Assembly: GCA_964291485.2 (NCBI GenBank)
Contig: OZ220224.1
Location: 1,550,001 to 1,614,000 of the forward strand
Length of the DNA stretch: 64,000 nucleotides
Origin: Kistimonas sp964291485
GTDB taxonomy: Bacteria > Pseudomonadota > Gammaproteobacteria > Pseudomonadales > Endozoicomonadaceae
Reading direction: 5' to 3'
Position numbers and translations under genes: made by a program. The notes under the pieces are model-generated. The model was not told the DNA's origin. It saw only the letters and a list, made by a program, of their open reading frames with translations, and made no database searches. This document shows positions 1 to 8,022 of this stretch, in pieces. Numbering within the stretch: the first letter of the stretch is position 1; every line of letters begins with the position of its first letter.

Positions 1-135
1 GGATGCATCAAGCTACATCGCTTGAGTAGACGACAATTTATAAATTCTATTGGCTATAAGTACTGTATAAATATACAGTACTTTGCATATTCTTGTACTT
101 ATGTGCGATTTTACAGCGTGTGAGGAGAAACAGTT

Positions 136-234
136 ATGAACATGACAAAACTTATGTTACCTCTGTTCCGTCGCATTGCGTCCTACATCACTGCCATATG
201 CCTGTGTTCTGCGGAGCGCTTGGGGCATAGATAA
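136..234 (+). CDS. possible 32-residue hydrophobic peptide
   Basis: A short open frame starts at ATG 136 after a GAGGAG ribosome-binding site at 122-127 and stops at TAA 232-234. The peptide has a basic N-terminus (Lys5, two Arg) and a hydrophobic centre with two Cys, so it could be a small membrane peptide or a leader. The next gene begins 24 bases downstream, so the two could be cotranscribed. I recognise no family; the good ribosome-binding site is the only real support. Confidence 0.3.
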   Translation: MNMTKLMLPLFRRIASYITAICLCSAERLGHR

Positions 235-257
235 CGATAAATAGGCAGGGAAAGATT

Positions 258-482
258 ATGATTTCTGCAGATGATTTGCGGTCTCGGATGCCTCTTTTGA
301 AGTCCGTGGCAAAAGATCTTGATAAGCAGGGGAAAGCCAAGCTCTCAGATTGGCTTGGTCAGCTTGCAACTGATTTGGAGCAGTACTTCGAACAGTCTGC
401 TCAGAAGCAGGATGTGGATGACGAAGACAACATAGCTGACGATGTAGATGGTAAGCCAGAAGGCTGGGGGATGTGGTCTTAA
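258..482 (+). CDS. hypothetical acidic 74-residue protein
   Basis: This small open frame starts at ATG 258, preceded by a GCAGGGAAAG purine-rich stretch. The first 50 residues look helical and amphipathic, with alternating Leu and charged residues. The last 25 are very acidic (a run of Asp/Glu) and end in a Gly-Trp-rich tail. There is no signal peptide or membrane segment. It lies just downstream of a 32-residue hydrophobic ORF and upstream of a lipoprotein gene. I do not recognise the family, and no function is proposed. Composition and the start region look like a real gene. Confidence 0.55.
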   Translation: MISADDLRSRMPLLKSVAKDLDKQGKAKLSDWLGQLATDLEQYFEQSAQKQDVDDEDNIADDVDGKPEGWGMWS

Positions 483-556
483 TCCGAACCGGTAGCCAGT
501 ATGCTTAGACAGTCTTGTTGTGTTGTCATGGGTGATACCAGGGACAAGAGATAATA

Positions 557-919
557 ATGAAAACATTGGTGTACTTCATGCTGGCCGGCATGCTGTTGAC
601 GGGCTGCAGTATTAAACCCACGGTCAATGTCATGCCGATCGCTGACCGGGTTTACCCGGTTACCGCTGCTGTTGATGTGCTCTTTGCCAAGCCATCACAG
701 AGATCGTTTATAGAGCTAGGCGTGCTGAGCGCTCGCCTGAGTAATGCCACCCAGGAAAAGCTGATACCGGCGCTTAAGGAAAAAGCACAGGGCATCGGGG
801 CTGATGCGATAGTGATCCTTGGCCAAAACTCCAGTGGTTCAGCATCGTTGCCGGTTGCAGGTATGAGAATGTCTGTGCCGCTGGTGAATGTACAGGCACT
901 GGCGATCAGGTATCAATAG
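557..919 (+). CDS. small lipoprotein, YbjQ-like body
   Basis: The 120-residue product has a classic lipoprotein signal: Lys2, a hydrophobic core and the lipobox LTGC, so acylation would be at Cys17. There is no Asp at +2, so outer-membrane sorting is expected. The mature part has the pattern of small heavy-metal-binding/YbjQ-like domains: a strand ending in IELGVLSA, a helix rich in Lys and Ala, then GADAIVIL. That resemblance is only at pattern level. It stands alone: the next gene is 250 bases downstream, beyond two small inverted repeats. Confidence 0.65.
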   Translation: MKTLVYFMLAGMLLTGCSIKPTVNVMPIADRVYPVTAAVDVLFAKPSQRSFIELGVLSARLSNATQEKLIPALKEKAQGIGADAIVILGQNSSGSASLPVAGMRMSVPLVNVQALAIRYQ

Positions 920-1024
920 CACTCAGCGGTTGTGGTGTACCAACTTCCTTCATGACCTGGTTATTGCGTGGTAGCAGGTCGGCTCATTCAATAAGCAATA
1001 CTCTGAAAATGAAACTGACTAACG

Positions 1025-1070
1025 TGCCTGTCATCAATACAGGCAAGTCAGCCAAACTGACCTTTTTGGC
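1025..1070 (+). terminator. two adjacent small hairpins after the lipoprotein gene
   Basis: TGCCTGT (1025-1031) pairs with ACAGGCA (1039-1045), and GCCAAA (1051-1056) pairs with TTTGGC (1065-1070). They could end the lipoprotein transcript, but neither is followed by a convincing T-run on the plus strand. Confidence 0.3.
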
Positions 1071-1171
1071 AGTGATAATCAGCTGAGCATCCAACACCAT
1101 CTGACAGGCGCCAGAAACTGGAAATGCAGAGGCGTTAGTTTTTTAAAATAACCATATAGGATGGAACCGTT

Positions 1172-1993
1172 ATGCAAGCTAGATCGAAGGGCGCTGATTT
1201 CCTTTTCACAAATTTCAAGTGGCCCGGGCCTGAGGCGCCGAAAGCGACACCTGTGGAAGATGCGCATTCAGAGATTCATATTGATTCTTCTAAGCAACTA
1301 ACAAACCTTCAAAACGTTCCATTCTGGCCAGTCTCAATCGGTGAACGTACGACAACGGTTTTATCAGCTGATCCAGAGAGGATGGTTTTACCAGCCCACC
1401 AATCCCTTAGCGATAGGCAATCAACTGTTATTGAGAGAGGTAACGAGCAAATACCAACTTGTGTGGAAGCCTTTAGAGAATCACTTCCTCCAGATGGTAA
1501 GCCAGGTTCTTCATCTACGGAGGAGTCTAAACGGTATATAGGCACCAAGGGAAAGGGGGGAAATCTGATTCTGAAGCTTCTGAAGGGAGTGGAAGGTGAA
1601 TCTGCAGAAGTCCCTTCGACCAGTATGACTACAGCAGATACTGATGAAGAAAGGCAGTTTTCAAAAGATGAAAGTGCTAAACACGAACAATCAACTAGTC
1701 AACAGAAGCCCCACACGTGTAAGCAGTGTGGTAACTCCTATGCTTTGCAAGCTAGCCTGACTAGGCACATGCGTCGCCATGGCGGTATCAGACCTTATGT
1801 CTGCAAGCATCAAGATGATCCAAGCCAAGATCCCTGCGGAAGCTCCTTTTATTCCAATCATGAACTCAAGCATCATAAGCTCATCCACGGCGATAAGAGC
1901 TTCGCGTGCACATTATGTGATAAAACTTTTTCCCAGCCTACAGGCCTTAGATTGCACATGCAGCGTGTTCACTCCTCTTCACTGAAAGCTTGA
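1172..1993 (+). CDS. protein with three eukaryote-type C2H2 zinc fingers
   Basis: The 273-residue product has a Ser/Thr/Glu-rich, probably disordered first 175 residues and three C-terminal C2H2 zinc fingers. Finger 1 is Cys183-X2-Cys186-X12-His199-X3-His203. Finger 2 is Cys211-X10-Cys222-X12-His235-X3-His239, with an enlarged knuckle loop. Finger 3 is Cys246-X2-Cys249-X12-His262-X4-His267. Short linkers (GGIRPY, GDKSF) resemble the TGEKP linker of animal zinc-finger proteins. Spacing and the conserved Phe/Leu core positions fit classical TFIIIA-type fingers, not the single Ros/MucR finger of proteobacteria. No signal peptide is seen. A role as nucleic-acid-binding protein, possibly delivered into a host cell, is inference. 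ATG 1172 follows AAATAACCATATAGGATGGAA, with GGA at a usable distance. It is an orphan gene next to conserved housekeeping genes, which suggests acquisition by transfer. Confidence 0.85.
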   Translation: MQARSKGADFLFTNFKWPGPEAPKATPVEDAHSEIHIDSSKQLTNLQNVPFWPVSIGERTTTVLSADPERMVLPAHQSLSDRQSTVIERGNEQIPTCVEAFRESLPPDGKPGSSSTEESKRYIGTKGKGGNLILKLLKGVEGESAEVPSTSMTTADTDEERQFSKDESAKHEQSTSQQKPHTCKQCGNSYALQASLTRHMRRHGGIRPYVCKHQDDPSQDPCGSSFYSNHELKHHKLIHGDKSFACTLCDKTFSQPTGLRLHMQRVHSSSLKA

Positions 1994-2255
1994 TTGGGCG
2001 GTTGCAAAAGCATAAGACATCAGCTGTATAGCCGATCTCTACATGTTACCGGTATTGTGCTTTCTTTAGTTGTCGTCTAACTCTAGCGAATGCCAAGTTT
2101 GAAATGGCAAAAAAGGTGTGTAACGTATTGATTTATATATGATGAATTTGCTGTTTTTGCATCGCTGAAAATTTCAGAAAAGCCCGTAAAAACAGGCGGT
2201 TGATAGCGTAAAAGTATATGCTATCGACAGAAAGGATTAAGGGGTACAGTCAATC

Positions 2256-3521
2256 ATGTTCGTCAGAATGCCCGGGCCGGATGCCTTGAAGCGGCTCGCG
2301 ATGGATGTGTCGCGCCGTTTTTTGGATGATGGCTGCACCAGCCATGCGGCAGCGTTGACCTATACAACGCTGTTCGCCATCGTGCCGATGCTGACCGTCA
2401 CGTACAGCATGCTCTCTGCCATTCCCTCGTTTCAGGGAACGGGAGAGCGTATCCAGGAATTCGTATTCGCCTATTTCATGCCGTCAGCGGGTGAGGCAGT
2501 GAGTAACTGGTTGTCGGAATTCTCCCGCCAGGCACGTAACCTCACTGTACTGGGTATGGCATTCTTGCTGGTCACGGCGCTGATGATGCTTCGTACCATT
2601 GATGTAGCGATCAACCGGATTTTCCGCACAACAGTTCGACGTCGGGCTGTCACCAGCTTCCTGCTGTACTGGGCGATTTTGACGCTGGGCCCGCTCTTGC
2701 TCGGCTTGGGATTTGTCGCCACCTCTTACCTCACCACCATGAAAATGCTGACAGAAGCCTATGCCATGATTGGGGCTGAGCGCTGGTTTTTACGGGTGCT
2801 GCCTTTTCTTCTGAGTACGGCGGCATTTACCTTACTTTATATGGCAGTACCCAACCGTCGGGTACGGATGAAATATGCTTTGATTGGCGGTTTGATCACA
2901 GCATTTCTGTTTGAAATCGCCAAGGGCGGTTTCACGCTGTTTCTGTCCATGTCGCCGACCTATGAATTTATTTATGGTGCGTTTGCCGCCGTGCCGATTT
3001 TTCTGGTCTGGATTTACCTGAGCTGGTTGCTGGTTTTGTTGGGGGCTGTCATTGTTCATAGTCTGGCTTGTGTTCAGCCGGTCGGGAATGGCTTATCACT
3101 GCCGCCGGGGCTGGCCATTCTGGCCATTCTTTCTGTGTTTGAGCAGCGGTTTGCCAAGGGTAAGCCTACCGGGCTGATTCAAGTTCACGCCGCAGGGTGG
3201 CGACTGGGGCAGGATACCTGGGACGCCTGTACGGAGTGGCTTTTGAGAGAACGATTAATCTGCACCACCAGCCGGGGCGGGATGATACTCGCTCAATCGC
3301 CATCATCAATTGAAACAGCAGCACTATTGGAACGTTTTCCCTGGCCGTTACCTGGCAGAAAAATGCTTGAACAGGTTAAGGTTGACCAGTGGCCGGTCTG
3401 GTTTGAACGTTTACTGGAACGTCTTTCTGAGGTGCAGCAGGAGCAGGCTGCTATTCTGTCCGGTGATCTTGAAATGCTGTTCAGAGCTGAGGCATCCGAG
3501 GCTGATGGCAAGAAACCGTGA
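2256..3521 (+). CDS. yihY: YihY/BrkB-family inner-membrane protein
   Basis: This 421-residue multi-pass membrane protein has the N-terminal signature of the YihY/BrkB family (UPF0761): an amphipathic region with SHAAALTYTTLFAIVP near residues 29-44, then about six hydrophobic segments up to residue 275. The soluble C-terminal ~140 residues resemble a winged-helix-like extension. The family was once annotated as ribonuclease BN by mistake, and its transport or envelope function is unsettled. An AAGGGG stretch lies upstream of ATG 2256. Only 19 bases separate it from the thioredoxin-like lipoprotein, so they are probably cotranscribed, as in pseudomonads. Confidence 0.88.
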   Translation: MFVRMPGPDALKRLAMDVSRRFLDDGCTSHAAALTYTTLFAIVPMLTVTYSMLSAIPSFQGTGERIQEFVFAYFMPSAGEAVSNWLSEFSRQARNLTVLGMAFLLVTALMMLRTIDVAINRIFRTTVRRRAVTSFLLYWAILTLGPLLLGLGFVATSYLTTMKMLTEAYAMIGAERWFLRVLPFLLSTAAFTLLYMAVPNRRVRMKYALIGGLITAFLFEIAKGGFTLFLSMSPTYEFIYGAFAAVPIFLVWIYLSWLLVLLGAVIVHSLACVQPVGNGLSLPPGLAILAILSVFEQRFAKGKPTGLIQVHAAGWRLGQDTWDACTEWLLRERLICTTSRGGMILAQSPSSIETAALLERFPWPLPGRKMLEQVKVDQWPVWFERLLERLSEVQQEQAAILSGDLEMLFRAEASEADGKKP

Positions 3522-3540
3522 TCTTTCCAGTGGGGGTATC

Positions 3541-3990
3541 GTGAAAACTACGCTTAACTGTATGATTCTGGGCGCTTTACTGGTTCTGTCCGGTTGTCGA
3601 GACACTGTGCATAGTGACTTCAAAGGCAATGTCTTATTGCTTAAGGATGGTCGCAATCAGTGGGTTTTAGTTAACTACTGGGCCGAATGGTGTGACCCTT
3701 GCCGGGAGGAAATACCGGATTTGAATGCCCTCCATGAAGCGGAAAATGGAGTCCGGGTTTGGGGCGTGGACTTTGATGGTTCTGCCTCGCAGGATGAACT
3801 GGCCAGTAAAGTCAGCAGAATGGCGATTGGTTTTCCGGTATTAAGCAAAGAGAGTATTGCTGCCCTGGAACTAAAGCAGCCTCCCGTGCTGCCAGCGACT
3901 TATATTCTGGACACGGAAGGTAACCTCAGGAAGAGACTGGTGGGTCCCCAGACACGTGAAGGATTGGAAGCCGTTATTGCTGAACTGTAA
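3541..3990 (+). CDS. TlpA-like thioredoxin lipoprotein
   Basis: I place the start at GTG 3541, behind a GGGGG ribosome-binding site, because this gives a proper lipoprotein signal with lipobox LSGC (acylated Cys19). An upstream in-frame ATG at 3310 would lie inside yihY. The 149-residue product has a thioredoxin fold with active site WCDPC (Cys51, Cys54) and a later cis-Pro region (LPATYILD). It should be a membrane-anchored periplasmic thiol-disulfide reductase of the TlpA/ResA type. It sits between yihY and an acylphosphatase gene, probably in one operon. Confidence 0.85.
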   Translation: MKTTLNCMILGALLVLSGCRDTVHSDFKGNVLLLKDGRNQWVLVNYWAEWCDPCREEIPDLNALHEAENGVRVWGVDFDGSASQDELASKVSRMAIGFPVLSKESIAALELKQPPVLPATYILDTEGNLRKRLVGPQTREGLEAVIAEL

Positions 3991-4008
3991 GTCCCGGAGA
4001 TGATGATT

Positions 4009-4281
4009 ATGACGATGGTCTGCAAACGCGCCTTGGTGGATGGTAAGGTACAGGGCGTCTGGTTTCGTGGTTCTACCCGTGAGCAGGCACTCGCGCTCGG
4101 TATCACAGGCTATGCGAAGAATCTGCCGGACGGGCGGGTAGAAGTAATGATGTGTGGTCTTGAAGGGGATATTGATACGTTGTCGGTATGGCTCAGGAAA
4201 GGGCCACCACTGGCCGTTGTTAAATCATTGGATATCGCTGCGGTAGATTCGCAACAATTCTCAGGTTTTGATGTTTGTTGA
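4009..4281 (+). CDS. acyP: acylphosphatase
   Basis: This small enzyme hydrolyses acyl phosphates in the cytosol. The motif GKVQGVWFR contains the phosphate-binding Arg20 and GYAKNLPDG contains catalytic Asn38, both at family positions. Of three candidate ATGs (4000, 4003, 4009), only 4009 is well spaced from the GGAG at 3996-3999, giving 90 residues, the usual length. It ends 12 bases before the convergent transglycosylase gene. Confidence 0.93.
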   Translation: MTMVCKRALVDGKVQGVWFRGSTREQALALGITGYAKNLPDGRVEVMMCGLEGDIDTLSVWLRKGPPLAVVKSLDIAAVDSQQFSGFDVC

Positions 4282-4293
4282 TTGTAGGATGGT

Positions 4294-4878
4294 TTATCTG
4301 ACCAGCCAGTGACGTTCCCAGTTCATCATCACACGTTCCGGATACCAGGTTTTCCCAAGGCTGCCGTTGTAACGTGCCAGTGCACGTGTCAGGTTGCCTT
4401 TTTCCTTGTCCAGATAATAACTGAGAATCGTACAGCCATAGCGCAGGTTGGTTGTAACTTGAGTAAGGTTGTCATCCTCCCGGCCGATTTCGTTTTTCCA
4501 GAAAGGCATCACCTGCATTAACCCCTGGGCGCCGACCCTTGAAATGGCAAACTGGTTGAAAGCGCTTTCCGTTTGAATGACAGCAAGAACCAGTTCGGGT
4601 TGCAGTCCTGCAAGGGTTGCTTCGGTATGGATCAGGCGAAGCAGGTTCAGGCGTTCTTTATCCGATGCGATGAATCGTTCCAATCGTGAGGACATATCGA
4701 CCAGCCAGACTTCTGCGTCAAATCGGTCAGCAAAACTATCGGCCTGGTTGATGGTAGCCTGCAGGATATCCCTGAGTTCGTTATCAATAGTGGGAGTTGT
4801 CCCTGATGACAGCGCTTTGGGAGCCGCCACCAGGGACAGGGTCAGCAGGAGTGAGGTCAGGACGCGTTGTTGTCGCAC
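4294..4878 (-). CDS. lytic transglycosylase, SLT domain
   Basis: The 194-residue product begins at GTG 4878 with a signal peptide (hydrophobic stretch residues 6-20) and carries a C-terminal SLT goose-lysozyme-like domain. The catalytic Glu is Glu104 in VIQTESAFN, followed by the family motifs GAQGLMQVMP and ALARYNG. It should cleave peptidoglycan glycan strands, forming 1,6-anhydromuropeptides, in the periplasm. No lipobox is visible. It lies immediately downstream of proS on the same strand (23 bases), so the two may be cotranscribed. The equivalent pseudomonad locus has the same order. Confidence 0.9.
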   Translation of the reverse strand: MRQQRVLTSLLLTLSLVAAPKALSSGTTPTIDNELRDILQATINQADSFADRFDAEVWLVDMSSRLERFIASDKERLNLLRLIHTEATLAGLQPELVLAVIQTESAFNQFAISRVGAQGLMQVMPFWKNEIGREDDNLTQVTTNLRYGCTILSYYLDKEKGNLTRALARYNGSLGKTWYPERVMMNWERHWLVR

Positions 4879-4901
4879 CGTATCATTGCCTGCTGGTTGG
4901 A

Positions 4902-6620
4902 TTAATGCTTGACGCGTTCTTTCATGAGGCTGATCACGTCTTCAATGCGAACGTGCTCAACATCACCGCCACGGCGCTGTTTGTATTCCAGGGTGCCGCT
5001 TTCCAGACCGCGATCACTGATGACCAGACGGTGTGGAATACCAATCAGTTCCATATCTGCGAACTTGACGCCCGGGCTGGCCTTGCGGTCATCCATCAGT
5101 ACGTCGAAACCAGCGGTTGTCAGTTCAGCATACAGCTTGTCTGTCTGCTCACGAACCTGCTCGGATTTCTCAATTTTCAACGGCACCAGGGCAATCTGGA
5201 AAGGCGCCAATGCGTCAGGCCAGATAATGCCGCGATCATCGTTATTCTGCTCAATTGCAGCAGCGACGACTCGAGAAACGCCGATACCATAGCAGCCCAT
5301 GGTCATCACCACGGCCTTGCCGTTTTCGTCAAGCACGGTGGCGTTCATCGATTCGCTGTACTTGTTGCCCAGCTGGAAGATATGACCGACTTCAATACCG
5401 CGCTTGATAAACAGTTTGCCATTGCCGTCAGGGCTGTCATCACCTTCGACGACATTGCGCAGATCTGCTTCACGGGTGAACTGGCAGTCACGTTCCCAGT
5501 TGATACCGAAGTAATGCTTGCCATCAATGTTGGCGCCGGCACCAAAATCGCTCATCTGGGCAACGGTACGGTCAACAATGCAGGGAATGGTCATGTTGAC
5601 CGGGCCCAGTGAGCCCGGGCCTGCATTCATTACCGGGCGGATTTCGTCTTCGGTTGCGAAACGGAGCGGAGATGCAACCTCAGGCAGGTGCTCAGCCTTG
5701 ATCTCATTCAGCTCGTGGTCACCACGAACCAGCAGGGCGACGAAGTCAGCTTCGCAGGATTCAGAGGCTGCAACAATCAGCGTCTTGATGGTTTTTTCAA
5801 CAGGCAGATCAAACTGGCTGACCAGATCGGCAATGGTCTTGGCATCCGGAGTATCAACCAGATGCATGTCAATGGATGGTGCTGAGCGGCTGGCAACAGG
5901 CGCCATGGCCTCGGCTTTTTCGATATTGGCGGCATAGTCACTGCCATTACTGAAGACGATATCATCTTCACCGGATTCAGCCAGTACGTGGAATTCGTGG
6001 GAACCGCTGCCACCGATAGCGCCGCTGTCTGCTTCTACGGCACGGTAATCCAGACCCAGGCGGTCAAAGATACGGCTGTAGGTGGCGTACATATTCTGGT
6101 ACTCATCCTTCAGGCAGTCGCTGCTGGTGTGGAATGAGTAAGCATCTTTCATCAGGAATTCACGGCCACGCATCACACCGAAGCGGGGACGGGTTTCGTC
6201 ACGGAACTTGGTCTGGATCTGGTAGAGGTTGAGCGGCAGCTGCTTGTAGCTGCTGATCTCATTGCGCACCATATCGGTGATGACTTCTTCGTGGGTCGGG
6301 CCAAGCACGAAATCACGCTGGTGGCGATCCTTGAAACGGAGCAGTTCCGGGCCAAACTGATCCCAGCGGCCGGTCTCCTGCCAGAGTTCGGCATTCTGGA
6401 CCATGGGCATCAGGACTTCCTGGGCGCCGGAGCGGTCCATCTCTTCCCGAACAATATTCTCAACCTTGCGCAGGACGCGCAGGCCCAGGGGCAGCCAGGT
6501 GTACATGCCGGCCGCCAGTTTGCGGATCATGCCGGCGCGCAGCATAAGCTGGTGGCTGATAACCACCGCGTCAGCGGGGGTCTCTTTCAGGGTAGGGATC
6601 AGATACTGACTGGTACGCAT
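4902..6620 (-). CDS. proS: prolyl-tRNA synthetase
   Basis: At 572 residues this is a full-length bacterial-type class II prolyl-tRNA synthetase. It starts at MRTSQYLIPTLKE. The catalytic core contains the motif 2 region FRDETRPRFGVMRGREFLMKD. The YbaK-like editing insertion (about residues 225-390) includes the GDHELNEIK segment. Then come the motif 3 block MGCYGIGVSR and the anticodon-binding domain starting near FQIALVPL. It charges tRNA-Pro in the cytosol and clears mischarged Ala-tRNA-Pro. Gene context matches pseudomonads. Confidence 0.98.
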   Translation of the reverse strand: MRTSQYLIPTLKETPADAVVISHQLMLRAGMIRKLAAGMYTWLPLGLRVLRKVENIVREEMDRSGAQEVLMPMVQNAELWQETGRWDQFGPELLRFKDRHQRDFVLGPTHEEVITDMVRNEISSYKQLPLNLYQIQTKFRDETRPRFGVMRGREFLMKDAYSFHTSSDCLKDEYQNMYATYSRIFDRLGLDYRAVEADSGAIGGSGSHEFHVLAESGEDDIVFSNGSDYAANIEKAEAMAPVASRSAPSIDMHLVDTPDAKTIADLVSQFDLPVEKTIKTLIVAASESCEADFVALLVRGDHELNEIKAEHLPEVASPLRFATEDEIRPVMNAGPGSLGPVNMTIPCIVDRTVAQMSDFGAGANIDGKHYFGINWERDCQFTREADLRNVVEGDDSPDGNGKLFIKRGIEVGHIFQLGNKYSESMNATVLDENGKAVVMTMGCYGIGVSRVVAAAIEQNNDDRGIIWPDALAPFQIALVPLKIEKSEQVREQTDKLYAELTTAGFDVLMDDRKASPGVKFADMELIGIPHRLVISDRGLESGTLEYKQRRGGDVEHVRIEDVISLMKERVKH

Positions 6621-6822
6621 GGATCGTAGAGTTCTTTAATCTGCAAAACGACAAGTGTACGAGGCCAATTCGCTTCGGCCAAGCCGCGATTGCCGTATTA
6701 TGAGAAAAAAACAGGAACCGTGATGGAGAATAACAATAAATGACAGCGTTATTGGTTACCCTTCAGCGATATAATGATTCAATTACCCGCTTGACTATCA
6801 TCACACGGCAGGGATTAGAGAA

Positions 6823-7260
6823 GTGGATAAAAAAGGATTGTCGGTAGAAGATGTTCAACACCTTCTCAGTCATGGGATACCCATGTCTGAAGAGATGGGC
6901 GTCATTGTCGATGGCTTACCGGAAGACGGCGCAGTGCTTCGTGTGCCTTATTCGGATTCGCTTGTGCGTCCGGGAGGGACGATATCCGGCCCTGTCATGA
7001 TGGCGCTGGCTGATGCGGCGATGTACGCCGCGATTCTGGGTAAGCTAGGGTCGGTGATTATGGCAGTTACGGCTAATCTCAATATTCATTTTCTTCATCG
7101 ACCCGGTAAAAGTGATCTGATCGCCAATGCGCGGATATTAAAGCTGGGGAAGCGGTTGGCTGTTTGTGAAGTGATGCTTTACTCTGCCGGCCAGCCAGAG
7201 ATGGTGGCCCAGGTTTCCGGGAGTTACTCTTTGCCACCGGCACAGGGTTCTGGTGGATAA
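6823..7260 (+). CDS. PaaI-family hotdog thioesterase
   Basis: The product (145 residues) starts at GTG 6823 behind AGGGATTAGAGAA. It has the hotdog thioesterase pattern: the segment RPGGTISGPVMMALADAAMYAAI corresponds to the long central helix, with the usual Gly and Asp positions, followed by strands around LNIHFLHRPG and the C-terminal ARILKLGKRLAVCEV. The family hydrolyses acyl-CoA thioesters, and the substrate cannot be told from sequence. It is followed after 75 bases by a HIT-family gene on the same strand. Confidence 0.82.
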   Translation: MDKKGLSVEDVQHLLSHGIPMSEEMGVIVDGLPEDGAVLRVPYSDSLVRPGGTISGPVMMALADAAMYAAILGKLGSVIMAVTANLNIHFLHRPGKSDLIANARILKLGKRLAVCEVMLYSAGQPEMVAQVSGSYSLPPAQGSGG

Positions 7261-7335
7261 AATCGGTTTTGTCGTATAGTGATTTAACGACCTGCGACGT
7301 ATCTTGGTTCCAGTTAGAGTGACGAGGACGCTTTG

Positions 7336-7776
7336 ATGACCGATGAAATAGCAGAATTTTCGCTGGCACAGCAACTGGTCAACGATACGGTAGCCATTGG
7401 CGACTTCCCGTTGTGTCGTTTATTGCTGATGAATGACAGCCACTATCCCTGGTTTATTCTGGTGCCCAGAATTGCCGGCGTGGAAGAGATTTATCAGTTG
7501 ACCGAAGAAAATCAGCGGCAGTTGATGTGGGAAATGGCGTATGTGTCAGAGAAGCTGAAAGATATTTTTTCAGCGGACAAGATGAACGTGGCGGCCCTAG
7601 GCAATATGGTGCGGCAGTTACATGTTCATGTTGTGGTGCGCCATGAAAGTGATGCCGCCTGGCCCGGACCAGTTTGGGGGAAAGTCCCGGCAAAAGCCTA
7701 TACTGCAGAAGCCGTTGAGGAAATTCGTGCCAGACTGGCCGTGGTATTTACCACTTGGCTTAAATTTATTGACTAG
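7336..7776 (+). CDS. HIT-family protein
   Basis: The protein (146 residues) has the histidine-triad segment QLHVHVVVRHESD preceded by the conserved LGNMVRQ region. HIT proteins are nucleotide hydrolases or transferases that bind a phosphate with the triad. Here the last position of the triad is less canonical (H-V-H-V-V-V-R-H), as in the proteobacterial branch containing DAAWPGPVWG. ATG 7336 is preceded by GAGG at 7324-7327. An in-frame TTG immediately before it is less likely. Fifteen bases separate it from slyX, so the two probably share a transcript. Confidence 0.88.
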   Translation: MTDEIAEFSLAQQLVNDTVAIGDFPLCRLLLMNDSHYPWFILVPRIAGVEEIYQLTEENQRQLMWEMAYVSEKLKDIFSADKMNVAALGNMVRQLHVHVVVRHESDAAWPGPVWGKVPAKAYTAEAVEEIRARLAVVFTTWLKFID

Positions 7777-7791
7777 CCGGAGCAGGGCTTC

Positions 7792-7989
7792 ATGAGTGAT
7801 GAGTTGCTTGAAGTTCAGACTCAGCTGAGCTTTCAGGAAGACAGTTTGCAGACCTTGAACGATGTGGTGACACGTCAGCAGAAGGATATTGAGCGGCTGA
7901 CGCTGGAAATTGAGCGGTTGCGTGAACAGTTCCAGACGATGGTTACCATGCAGCTGGAAGAGCATGAGGAGCCACCGCCACACTATTGA
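7792..7989 (+). CDS. slyX: SlyX protein
   Basis: A 65-residue SlyX-family protein: an uninterrupted coiled-coil rich in Glu and Gln (ELLEVQTQLSFQEDSLQTLN) followed by the diagnostic C-terminal PPPHY. The biochemical function is unknown. It lies between the HIT gene and a strong bidirectional terminator, opposite the cold-shock membrane protein, the arrangement I recall from pseudomonads. Confidence 0.95.
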   Translation: MSDELLEVQTQLSFQEDSLQTLNDVVTRQQKDIERLTLEIERLREQFQTMVTMQLEEHEEPPPHY

Positions 7990-7990
7990 A

Positions 7991-8020
7991 AAAAATGCCG
8001 GTGAAAACCGGCATTTTTTT
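7991..8020. terminator. bidirectional rho-independent terminator
   Basis: AAAAATGCCGG (7991-8001) pairs perfectly with CCGGCATTTTT (8008-8018) around a six-base loop, with A- and T-runs on both sides. It separates the convergent slyX and cold-shock-domain genes and can serve both. Confidence 0.93.
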
Positions 8021-8022
8021 AT

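Noticed and set aside
1718..1972. Ros/MucR-type prokaryotic zinc finger
   Set aside because: Spacing is X12 between the second Cys and first His in three tandem fingers, not the single X9 pattern of Ros.
6740..6847. 35-codon ORF overlapping the thioesterase start
   Set aside because: No ribosome-binding site and no recognisable composition; it overlaps the better supported GTG 6823 start.
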